Shown here: one piece after another, positions 55,501-62,558 of the stretch
How positions within the stretch are numbered: position 1 is the first letter of the stretch
Layout of the letters: each line of letters starts with the position of its first letter
NCBI RefSeq assembly: GCF_003865075.1
Contig: NZ_BHWB01000001.1
Location: 558,001-622,000 of the forward strand
Direction: 5' to 3'
DNA: 64,000 nt
DNA from: Bacteroides faecalis
GTDB taxonomy: Bacteria; Bacteroidota; Bacteroidia; Bacteroidales; Bacteroidaceae
The notes under the pieces: generated by a model
The model's database searches: none
The model's input: only the letters and a program-made list of their open reading frames with translations
What the model was told of the DNA's origin: nothing
Made by a program: the position numbers and the translations under genes

Positions 55501-56461
55501 TGGTTTATCCTATGCAAAAAGTCTGATTAATCATCATAAAGGGAAAGTAGGGGCATCTAATGCGTCAGGACATGGAGCAGTCTTTTATTTTGAGCTTCCG
55601 CTTTTTACTAATGCACATGGTCAGCTAGCTCCTATTTCTGCGGAAGTTCCAGAAGATGTTGAGGTTAGGGAGGCAGGTAGTATTGATTATACATTCTTAC
55701 AGAAATATTCAGTGATAGTAGTGGAGGATACTGCTGATTTACGAAATTATTTAAAGGAGACACTAGGTAGTTATTTTGCTCGGGTGTATGTAGCTAAGGA
55801 TGGGAAAGATGGACTGGAACTGATTAAACAACGTTTGCCAGACATAATTATAAGTGATGTGATGATGCCTCGCATGAATGGATTTGAGCTTTGTAGAGAA
55901 GTAAAAACTAATCTGGATATCAGCCACATTCCTTTTATTTTGTTGACTGCTTATCATAATTCGCAGAATATGTATACCGGATATAAAACGGGAGCGGATA
56001 TCTTTTTGCCTAAGCCTTTTGAGGTAGATAGCTTATTGGCATTGGCATATAATCAACTGAGACTTCGTGAACAAATACGGAAGAGATATATAGATGATAA
56101 ACTATTATCTCATAAAGAAATTAGTTTTAGCAATGCGGATGAGGCTTTCCTTTTAAAATTGAATGCGATTATTGAAGAGAATATGAGCAATCCGGAGTTA
56201 GGTGTGGCATTCTTGGCTACAAATATGTGTATAAGTCGTTCTTTATTATTCAATAAGATAAAAGCGATTACTGGAATGGGAATTATTGATTATGTGAATA
56301 AACTACGTATTGATAAATCTGTTGTCTTGTTGACTACTACTACTATGAATATTACTGAAATCTCGGAGGTTGTAGGCTTTTCTTCTTTGCGTTATTTTAG
56401 TAAAGTGTTCAAAGCTATAAAAGGAGAGATACCTTCTGCATATAGAAAGCAGGATAAGTAA
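52541..56461 (+). CDS. Hybrid two-component system sensor/regulator (HTCS), second
   Basis: 1306 residues. A signal peptide ending near VEAQ precedes propeller repeats (GYLWIGTESGLNCYD, GIIWIGTDGGGINRFD, GRIWIGTRRHLYVY), a Y_Y_Y domain, a membrane helix (FYMGLSILFCLLAYGVMYSFY), and the kinase with H-box ISHELRTPLT (His811), N-box FLMNALKF and G-box GGSGIGLSYA. The receiver has Asp1106 in ISDVMMPRMNG. The C-terminal AraC domain ends VVGFSSLRYFSKVFKAIKGE. The HTCS has no adjacent SusC/SusD genes. It converges on the GH18 and transglutaminase-like operon, which is the nearest candidate target. The sensor sequence differs from the first HTCS enough to imply another ligand. Confidence 0.97.
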   Translation: MMKILFKIYVCFLLLVSCIQIVEAQTTSYYYKQLGIKEGLSQSRVQCILNDYRGYLWIGTESGLNCYDRDHLKQYLHQPGDNKTLVSSNIIFIAEDSICNLWVGTTDGICLYNRENDNFTTLMKDGNPIYIASYLLVEGGIIFGGSGAIYKYVYETKQLEPMYYAQDPALYNPFWEMVRYDEDNILLNSRWHGIYSFNIATREFNKVTAFNQKNYTSIYLDSHKRLWLSAYGNGLYCYQNEELLKHFTTLNSPLTYDVIHDITERDDQLWVATDGGGINMINLNDFSFSNIQQTEGDIHSFPANTIYRLYVDPVDNMWAGSIRNGLIGIKNVYARSYEYVPFGNLHGLSNRTINCFFQDSDGIIWIGTDGGGINRFDAVTSTFKHYPFTKYEKIVSIVEYNSDELLFSSFNKGLYLFNKHTGQHHPFVLMNKEMNAQTCINGFSVYIQRISENKILFSAQHVFVYDIHTRKFTIVATMGKEYERTSPGIITTVGNKTYLTDLKNICVYDASEETFKTLYQGEYVINDACMDQNGTFWLATVGGVLHYDPRTGKSGFVETGLFQEATSVISDNQGRIWIGTRRHLYVYSSLTQNFVILDEVDGVLPNEYLFNAALLAKNGDILMGGTEGMTLIDPAIHFEANVNYTIELLDVLLNGLPVSLEEKQNVTTESIKVPWNFSSLQLKVLLNENDVFRKNRFRFHIEGYEQELTQSNSNSLIINYLPIGEYTITASYYTRKGEWGPKQQILHLIVTPPWWKTDWFYMGLSILFCLLAYGVMYSFYRKKKIKQKREIMRLKNKMYEEKINFLTNISHELRTPLTLICAPLKRILNHETEESDVNRLLVSIYKQAHQMKGIIDMVLDVRKLEEGKEMLHILPHSLNEWVRSVGDKFTFEFESKGIKIEYKLDEKIKEVPFDKSKCEFVLSNFLMNALKFSESGTTTTIITSLSPEKDWIRVSVQDEGMGLTLVDMNSLFSNFYQGSHEKGGSGIGLSYAKSLINHHKGKVGASNASGHGAVFYFELPLFTNAHGQLAPISAEVPEDVEVREAGSIDYTFLQKYSVIVVEDTADLRNYLKETLGSYFARVYVAKDGKDGLELIKQRLPDIIISDVMMPRMNGFELCREVKTNLDISHIPFILLTAYHNSQNMYTGYKTGADIFLPKPFEVDSLLALAYNQLRLREQIRKRYIDDKLLSHKEISFSNADEAFLLKLNAIIEENMSNPELGVAFLATNMCISRSLLFNKIKAITGMGIIDYVNKLRIDKSVVLLTTTTMNITEISEVVGFSSLRYFSKVFKAIKGEIPSAYRKQDK

Positions 56462-56528
56462 ATTACAGATGTATAATGTATCTCTTATTCCTTGTTTACA
56501 ATCAGTATGCTTTCTCATAATAATGAGT

Positions 56529-56578
56529 ATTTATTCTCAATATGGTGGGAATTTTTTCTCATCACATTGAGAATAAAT
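56529..56578. terminator. Inverted repeat between HTCS and GH18 genes
   Basis: ATTTATTCTCAAT at 56529-56541 is complementary to 56566-56578 with a 24-nt spacer, midway between two convergent genes. A smaller palindrome CTCATAATAATGAG at 56514-56527 lies beside it. A bidirectional terminator role fits, but the stem is AT-rich. Confidence 0.5.
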
Positions 56579-56657
56579 TGATAAAAATAAGAATATCTTA
56601 TGGTATTAAAGCCATTTAATTTATTTATTTTTTCAGATAAGCAGCTATGTATCGTGT

Positions 56658-57698
56658 TTAGCGCGAAAGTATAATTGTTTCGCCTACCGCTTTTATTAAT
56701 TTTAGATTTTGATTATTATTGTGAGCATCTTGAAACAGCTGCCAGATCATTACACCTGCATATCCGTTTTCTTTTACGAATTTACATTTCTTGCGTATAG
56801 TCGGTTGCCCGTTATAGTAAGTTTTATCTATCACATCAAGTTCTGCCGCTTTGGTACCAAGGCGTTCTAGAATTGCGTGATAACGTATTCCTCGGACATT
56901 ATCCACTATATCTTTCAGACTTTCATCCCAAGAATATCCATAGAAAGGTAATCCGCCGACGATTTTATCTTTAGATGCCATGCATACTGTATTCCAGTAT
57001 TCCAAATCTTTCACAAAGTCATCATAAGAGGCATGTTGAGTAGGGGTCTCTGTGAATGCTCCACGATCGTAACTCATAAGATTTATATAATCGAAATACT
57101 GTTGCCACTCAGTCCCATAGTTGAGCCATCGGCTATTTACAGCACAAGTCATGAGCATCTCTTTGGCTTTTGCATCATATAAACTTTTGGCGAAGACCAA
57201 CAGTGAGGGAAAATAGACGTCCCACTTATCGTACTCTTCATAATCAATGTCAAATCCATCCAATTCATACTCTTTGGTGAATGCAACGATTTGCTTAACC
57301 AACTCTTTTCTTGCTTTCGGGTCATTAATAGCAGCTGTGAATTCACCTTTGCCGTTCTTGGCAAGTGAAATCAGGACCTTGACATTATGTTTACGAGCTG
57401 TTTCACGTACCTCTTGAATCCTGTCACGAATTGACTCAACATTAAGTGTGCCGTCAGCCTTTACTCTGGCAAAGCTCATATTGATATGTGTCAGGTACTT
57501 CCATTCTATGGAAGAGAATTGAGTCTTAAATTCCCCATCGTCTAGTGGCAGATAACCAATGACTACTTGCTGTACTTTTTCCGGTTGAGTTTCCGGAATC
57601 TCTGGAATTGGTAAAATGTTGGCACCGGAAGAGGTAGATGTACAACTCATAATAAAAATACAGATTACGATTGATAATGTTTGTAATAAACGTGTCAT
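56658..57698 (-). CDS. GH18-family lipoprotein (chitinase-like / endo-beta-N-acetylglucosaminidase-like)
   Basis: 346 residues. The lipobox IMSC puts Cys19 at the mature N-terminus. The GH18 barrel has the substrate-assisted signature LDGFDIDYEEYD: Asp147, Asp150, Asp152 and the acid Glu154 are all present. VVIGYLPLDDG at the start, LISLAKNG, and VNSRWLNYGTEWQQYFDYINLMSYD with the Tyr also fit, and the end reads VMIWQLFQDAHNN. GH18 cleaves beta-1,4-linked GlcNAc in chitin, peptidoglycan-derived or N-glycan substrates. A short single-domain lipoprotein fits a glycoprotein or host-glycan role better than chitin degradation; this is inference. It follows the transglutaminase-like gene by about 40 nt on the same strand. 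Confidence 0.9.
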   Translation of the reverse strand: MTRLLQTLSIVICIFIMSCTSTSSGANILPIPEIPETQPEKVQQVVIGYLPLDDGEFKTQFSSIEWKYLTHINMSFARVKADGTLNVESIRDRIQEVRETARKHNVKVLISLAKNGKGEFTAAINDPKARKELVKQIVAFTKEYELDGFDIDYEEYDKWDVYFPSLLVFAKSLYDAKAKEMLMTCAVNSRWLNYGTEWQQYFDYINLMSYDRGAFTETPTQHASYDDFVKDLEYWNTVCMASKDKIVGGLPFYGYSWDESLKDIVDNVRGIRYHAILERLGTKAAELDVIDKTYYNGQPTIRKKCKFVKENGYAGVMIWQLFQDAHNNNQNLKLIKAVGETIILSR

Positions 57699-57739
57699 AA
57701 TAAATGTGAGTTAAGTTAATATTTATTCTATTTGATTCT

Positions 57740-59737
57740 TTATAACCAGACAACTTTCCCGTTTTTATAAATAAAAATACGATGATGTTCCTGAATCCTT
57801 TTTCCGGGATTTATAAGTCTTAATAAGGCATTTTTAGGAACATGATCAAAGAGAAGGCAATTGCTGTTTCCTTCTTTACGTTCTATGGGTTGCCATCCGT
57901 TTTCCCAATAGTGTAGTTCATATATATTTGATTTGCCAAGCCATGATCTGATGTAGGGGGTTATTCCTATGGCAGATAGATTATATTCATTGTTTAAATC
58001 GAAGTCAATGTATCTTTTCGGAGTCTCTCCGCTAAAAGTGGTATCACTAAATCCATCAATAAGCATTTCTGGCTTTTCATTCTTATTATTACCCGACAAA
58101 GCAGAGATGATTTTTATATGGGTAATTTGTTGGTCTGTGCCATAGAATGAAAGTTCTCCTAACGCAATGCTCGAAGAAGGTAGGTAAAGTCTAACAAATC
58201 GATAGGATGTTGTGTCTTTTATATAGAAGAGCTGATGTTCGATCTGTAATGTATCATTGATAATACATAATAATTTATCTTTTTTCCCATTCTTTATTCC
58301 CCAGAGTTCACTTCCTATTAGTGATGTAAGATACTTCCTGTTCTCATTGAAAGGTACTTGTCCACCATAATTACGAATAACCACTTGTTCTTTTTCTGTA
58401 CTTGGAGACAAATATTGTATGGTACCGTCTGTTTTTAATAGGAAAGGGTCACCTGCGGGTATATTCATGCCTTTTGTGTAATAAGTGGGGAGATAAACAA
58501 TATCTTTTCCCATTTTATCGAAGGTCACGAGATTACCTTCAACTTTACCCCATTGAATCGGAGTCCAGTTTTGAAAGCTGTACACAGATAAATAAGCATA
58601 ATGAGGAATGGATTTCATAGAATCAATGTTTATTTTGACTTCTACGTCCTGAGTCTCAAAATATTCGGAAGATACATCCTTTTTCTTTTCATTTTTAAAC
58701 AGCAAAGGAATATCTTCACGTGCAACTCTACTATCTGCCAGGGGGCCCTCTATATAATTGGTGTATGTCCTGCGGTATACTTTAGCTAGTCTGAATTTAC
58801 CCCATAGGCTGTCATAAGATTTGTTGTTGTATATACGTTTGTACTTCCAACGGTCATTATCCCAGAATGCTTCGAAAGCATACGATACCCCATTGACGAT
58901 GATTACGTTCCAGCTATGTCCTCCATTACGGTTACCCCATGCAGGGACAAAATCTATAGCAGTAGCCATGCCCAAGGAAGAAAGTAAGATGGAATTGAAC
59001 CAGCAACGTTGTTCACACGTACCTGTTTTCACCTTTTCAAAGGCCGGTACGTTTAATAATGGAATTTTGGGAACATAATACGGTGAGTGCTTCATATCTT
59101 TATAAAGAAATAATAAAGAATCAGTCTCTTCTATGAAGTTTTTCCCATCTCTGGTATAGAAATCATTATGATGGCGATCATAGAAAAGTTCCCTTGAGTC
59201 GTCGATAATTAATTCGTTCTCTCTGCGATAAGGTAGGATATATTCGCAGAATTCATTGAAAGAACATGTGCGGGTGTATATATTTTCCTTCCAAACTTTA
59301 AATGCCAGTTCTATCTCGGAAATAAGAGTCGATGCTTTTAAAAATCTCGCATCATCCATCTTTTTTCCAATCAACTCCTCTGAATTTACAAAACAGAAAA
59401 CCTGCCATAAACTGTCGATTTCTTCTCCGCATTTCTTATTTATCTCATTATTATACTTTTCACAGACATTATAATAAATCTGATAAAATGCGGAGTATGC
59501 TTTTTGCATACTTGAATCGATTGCGTATGCCCCAGTCATGTTAGAAATCAAATACTTTGCGGCCTCAAGCTTTAAAGAATCATTCTTATAATATTCTAAT
59601 ACTTTTTGTAGCTCGGAGCGATTTTCTTTGGCTGAAGATAGAACGCTCTCTAATTTACTGTTTCTTTTTGTACATGAAGCGACTAAAAAGAGTACCCATG
59701 CGGCATACATATAAAATAACCATTTCTTTTTCATCAT
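57740..59737 (-). CDS. Transglutaminase-like lipoprotein with C-terminal discoidin-like domain
   Basis: 665 residues. The signal sequence ends in a lipobox (LVASC). After a helical region, a transglutaminase-like core has its likely nucleophile in GTCEQRCWFNSILLSSLG (Cys241, Cys245 also present), the His in RNGGHSWNVIIV (His274), and an acid in SYAFEAFWDND (Glu289 or Asp293). The C-terminal half is beta-rich, and the last 150 residues (SIALGELSFYGTDQQ, EKPEMLIDGFSDTTFSG, YIDFDLNNEYNLSAIGI) look like an F5/8-type C discoidin domain, a frequent carbohydrate binder. Such exported proteins may crosslink proteins, act as proteases, or bind glycopeptides; none can be chosen. It precedes a GH18 lipoprotein. 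Confidence 0.82.
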   Translation of the reverse strand: MMKKKWLFYMYAAWVLFLVASCTKRNSKLESVLSSAKENRSELQKVLEYYKNDSLKLEAAKYLISNMTGAYAIDSSMQKAYSAFYQIYYNVCEKYNNEINKKCGEEIDSLWQVFCFVNSEELIGKKMDDARFLKASTLISEIELAFKVWKENIYTRTCSFNEFCEYILPYRRENELIIDDSRELFYDRHHNDFYTRDGKNFIEETDSLLFLYKDMKHSPYYVPKIPLLNVPAFEKVKTGTCEQRCWFNSILLSSLGMATAIDFVPAWGNRNGGHSWNVIIVNGVSYAFEAFWDNDRWKYKRIYNNKSYDSLWGKFRLAKVYRRTYTNYIEGPLADSRVAREDIPLLFKNEKKKDVSSEYFETQDVEVKINIDSMKSIPHYAYLSVYSFQNWTPIQWGKVEGNLVTFDKMGKDIVYLPTYYTKGMNIPAGDPFLLKTDGTIQYLSPSTEKEQVVIRNYGGQVPFNENRKYLTSLIGSELWGIKNGKKDKLLCIINDTLQIEHQLFYIKDTTSYRFVRLYLPSSSIALGELSFYGTDQQITHIKIISALSGNNKNEKPEMLIDGFSDTTFSGETPKRYIDFDLNNEYNLSAIGITPYIRSWLGKSNIYELHYWENGWQPIERKEGNSNCLLFDHVPKNALLRLINPGKRIQEHHRIFIYKNGKVVWL

Positions 59738-59761
59738 ATCATATTCTGTTTTTTATTGATT

Positions 59762-60259
59762 CTATTTCGGCTCTATTGCCCACCATTGATATACATAGTT
59801 CAATGTTTTAGCCAGTGGTGTTAGTGTATATTTCAGCCCTACCAGTTTTGTCTCTATTTCACGATAAACTGAGACAGGGACAGTAGTATAAGGAGTTTGA
59901 TTTGGAAAGTCGAAATAAAGTTCGCTAATTTTTCCCGTTTCAGAATTGATACTGATTATTATAAATAGTTCGTATCCTTTCATTTTTCCTTTGTAACTAC
60001 CGAAAGCGTCATTTATAATGACTTTGTAAATTGAATCGATATATGCGTAATGTGCATCTTTTACGGTAAAAGGATCAATATCATAATCTTCCGCTTTAAT
60101 ATAAAATGGAGTGTTTGTCCCTTTTTTCATTTGAACTACGTATGTCCATTTGTTCGTACTATTGTATAATTTCACTTTCCCATAGTTGCTCACATCACAT
60201 TGATATGTATATCACTTTTCATAGAATGCTTTTGTTATTGCATAATAATTTGTTTGCGC
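59762..60259 (-). pseudogene. Degenerate duplicate of the small secreted protein at 60440
   Basis: The frame matches the neighbouring gene at 60440-60997 closely: the last 35 residues (from VYREIETKLVG to YQWWAIEPK) are identical. Upstream an in-frame TGA at 60212-60214 stands where the intact copy has Gly in FHEKGFTYQ. Beyond it AQTNYYAITKAFYEK is still recognisable in frame up to about 60259, but no convincing signal peptide or start remains. Translation from the GTG at 60193 would give 143 residues without a signal sequence. It lies 24 nt upstream of the transglutaminase-like gene. Confidence 0.75.
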
Positions 60260-60375
60260 ATTGATCCTGATATGCTGAAATATGTTATAATAAAGATATA
60301 TGTTATTCTTATGATATACAATTTACATGATTTGTTCAACAATATATTTTGGACAGTTTATACATTTCAGGATAT

Positions 60376-60412
60376 GTTAGAAGAGGTCAAAATACGTCTA
60401 ACCTCTTCTAAC
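60376..60412 (-). terminator. Terminator-like hairpin after the small secreted protein gene
   Basis: GTTAGAAGAGGT at 60376-60387 pairs perfectly with 60401-60412 around a 13-nt loop. It lies 28 nt after the stop of the intact small gene on the minus strand. It would separate this gene from the broken copy and the downstream genes unless read through. Confidence 0.65.
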
Positions 60413-60439
60413 TGTAACTTTTTGCTCAATTCGAATTAG

Positions 60440-60997
60440 CTATTTCGGTTCTATTGCCCACCATTGATATACATAGTTCAATGTTTTAGCCAGTGGTGTT
60501 AGTGTATACTTCAATCCCACCAGTTTCGTTTCTATTTCTCGATAAACAGAAACAGGAATAGTAACATAAGGGGTATGTTTCATAAAATTGAAATAAAGTT
60601 CACTGATTTCTCCTGTTTCGGAACTGATACTGAGTATTATAAAAAGTTCAAATCCTTTCATTTTTCCTTTGTAACTTCCGAATGCGTCATTGACAATAAC
60701 TTTATAAATTGAGTCGTTATAAATGTCATGTTCATCTTCTACAGTTAAAGGATCAGTATCATAGTCTTCCATTTTAATATAAAATGGAACGTTTGTCCCT
60801 TTCTTCATCTGATCTATATATGTCCATTTATTTAGACTGTTGTATAGTGTTATGTCACCGTATGTTGTAACATCGCATTGATATGTAAATCCCTTTTCAT
60901 GGAATGTCTTAGTCGTTTCATAATAATTCGTTTGGGCTGCAACGAATATTATGTTGAATAGCAAACAATTTAATATAAGTACTTTTTTCATATACAT
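60440..60997 (-). CDS. Small secreted protein of unknown function (intact copy)
   Basis: 185 residues (or 183 from a second ATG) with a signal peptide (VLILNCLLFNIIFVAAQ) and a compact mature domain. The domain has many aromatics and alternating strands (WTYIDQMKKGTNVPFYIKME, DSIYKVIVNDAFGSYKGKMKG, FELFIILSISSETGEISELY), ending YQWWAIEPK. I do not recognise the family. It follows the HEMFH lipoprotein gene by 16 nt. A near-identical but truncated duplicate lies downstream. Repeated duplication of a small secreted partner gene is a pattern also seen for inhibitor or immunity genes, but nothing in the sequence proves that role. Confidence 0.8.
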   Translation of the reverse strand: MYMKKVLILNCLLFNIIFVAAQTNYYETTKTFHEKGFTYQCDVTTYGDITLYNSLNKWTYIDQMKKGTNVPFYIKMEDYDTDPLTVEDEHDIYNDSIYKVIVNDAFGSYKGKMKGFELFIILSISSETGEISELYFNFMKHTPYVTIPVSVYREIETKLVGLKYTLTPLAKTLNYVYQWWAIEPK

Positions 60998-61013
60998 AAT
61001 TTATTTTGTAATT

Positions 61014-62552
61014 TTATTTTGATAATATTTTTATAGTATTAAAGTTACTGGTTCCTTTTCTGATATCGAGCCAAGGATAATTGTTTTCAGTATACCCTAC
61101 TTTTCGAAAGCTTTTGATGACTTTATTTTCTAATATTTCTTGCAATTCGCCTTCATCGATTCCTTGGCGCAATTCTCCATTCTCATCAATACATTTTGCT
61201 AATGATCGAGTTACAATCCATCTAGTATCTTTTTTACTTTTCTTTCGCCACCAAATTCGTTCACTTTCAGGTAAGCTATTTATGTAAATTTGTTGTGCAA
61301 GATGTGCTTGAACGTCTCTATTTAATGCAGATCCGTTCCATGTTTGTTGTTCAGTATATGATTGGAGAAGATGAAACATTTCATGAAATAGAACTCCACT
61401 ACTGGCGTCTGTTCTTAATTTGATGGTAGATAGACTAGGATCGAATAGAGAATTACTGTTTTCAACAAACTCAAGAATAATAGTTTTTGAACTTAGTGTT
61501 TCTACAAGTTTATTATATAAAGCATTACCGATTGATGTTCCAGTCATTTTATTCAGCATCTTTTCTAATGCTAACCAATTATTTTCCGTCATCTTAGAAT
61601 TTCGGAATATTGCTTTAGCTTTGGGAGTTTGGGGTATGTAACCACCATTAGTACTTCCTCCACCACCTCCACCATTATGATTATTATTATCCTCAGGATA
61701 CCATGTTTGACTATTTCCACTTTCGTCATAGTATATGTCTTCACAAACTTCTACAGTTTCCCATTTTGTTTTTTTACGACATTCAATTCCGATTTCAAGA
61801 CCATATTCAGGGTCTTGATAAACTGTTGGATTACAGTCATTATATTCCACTAGGATATTTTCAAAATGACAAACATGTACTGTAAATCCTCGCGAAGCTG
61901 CTTCTGTTTGCATCTGTAACCCCTCTTCAGTTCCCTGTTTGATGGTAGCCACAATTTTTCCATCTTCATATTTCCATCCATTTACCAAACTACCTTCAGG
62001 TTCATAGAAGTAGACACTGCCACTAAAATGAGGATCTCTATATAAATAGCTGTTTTCCTCAAAATGTTTAGCAGTCATAAGATACTCATAAGTACCTATG
62101 ATATGCATTACGAAGTTGATAATTTCACCTGTTTCCAGATTCTTGATGATAACCATTCGTGAAATATTGCGAATCTTTCCAAGTTCAGTCTCTTTATACT
62201 TCTCCATCGTTTCGCTATCCATTAAAACCGCACCTCCTTTGTTTAGTAAAGGCACTTCCACGACTTCAAATTTTTCCTTTCGACTTTCGAGACCTTTTTT
62301 CCAATGTAGTTTTGACAATAATTCAAATTTGGTATCAACGGAACGTGTAGCAACTACCGGGGTCTGATTAGCCTCATACCAACTTAGTGCGGCATCTAAA
62401 CTCAATTCCCTGTTTTTACCTTTAATAACTCCATTTGATGTCTTTTGCAAATCCCAATCTGATTCATCCTTTAAACAAGAATACAGAATCAGACAAATGG
62501 CAAGAAAACCACCAAAGTAGCAAATTCTACATTTGACTCTTTCTTTTTTCAT
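61014..62552 (-). CDS. Lipoprotein with C-terminal HExxH zincin-like motif
   Basis: 512 residues. The signal sequence ends at a lipobox (LILYSC, Cys26). The N-terminal region (about 30-270) is unrecognised: VIKGKNRELSLDAALSWYE, GAVLMDSETMEKYKE, FHIIGTYEYL-like strands and four clustered cysteines. A Gly-rich linker (NHNGGGGGGS) follows at about 295-305. The C-terminal domain carries SGVLFHEMFHLLQSYTEQ with His390, Glu391 and His394, a gluzincin/metzincin-type HExxH, then RDVQAHLAQQIY, which could hold the third ligand. The layout, exported leader then linker then enzymatic tip, resembles secreted toxins and surface proteases; I cannot decide which. It begins 6 nt after the stop of the O-antigen-ligase-like gene. 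Confidence 0.7.
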   Translation of the reverse strand: MKKERVKCRICYFGGFLAICLILYSCLKDESDWDLQKTSNGVIKGKNRELSLDAALSWYEANQTPVVATRSVDTKFELLSKLHWKKGLESRKEKFEVVEVPLLNKGGAVLMDSETMEKYKETELGKIRNISRMVIIKNLETGEIINFVMHIIGTYEYLMTAKHFEENSYLYRDPHFSGSVYFYEPEGSLVNGWKYEDGKIVATIKQGTEEGLQMQTEAASRGFTVHVCHFENILVEYNDCNPTVYQDPEYGLEIGIECRKKTKWETVEVCEDIYYDESGNSQTWYPEDNNNHNGGGGGGSTNGGYIPQTPKAKAIFRNSKMTENNWLALEKMLNKMTGTSIGNALYNKLVETLSSKTIILEFVENSNSLFDPSLSTIKLRTDASSGVLFHEMFHLLQSYTEQQTWNGSALNRDVQAHLAQQIYINSLPESERIWWRKKSKKDTRWIVTRSLAKCIDENGELRQGIDEGELQEILENKVIKSFRKVGYTENNYPWLDIRKGTSNFNTIKILSK

Positions 62553-62558
62553 GTTTTT

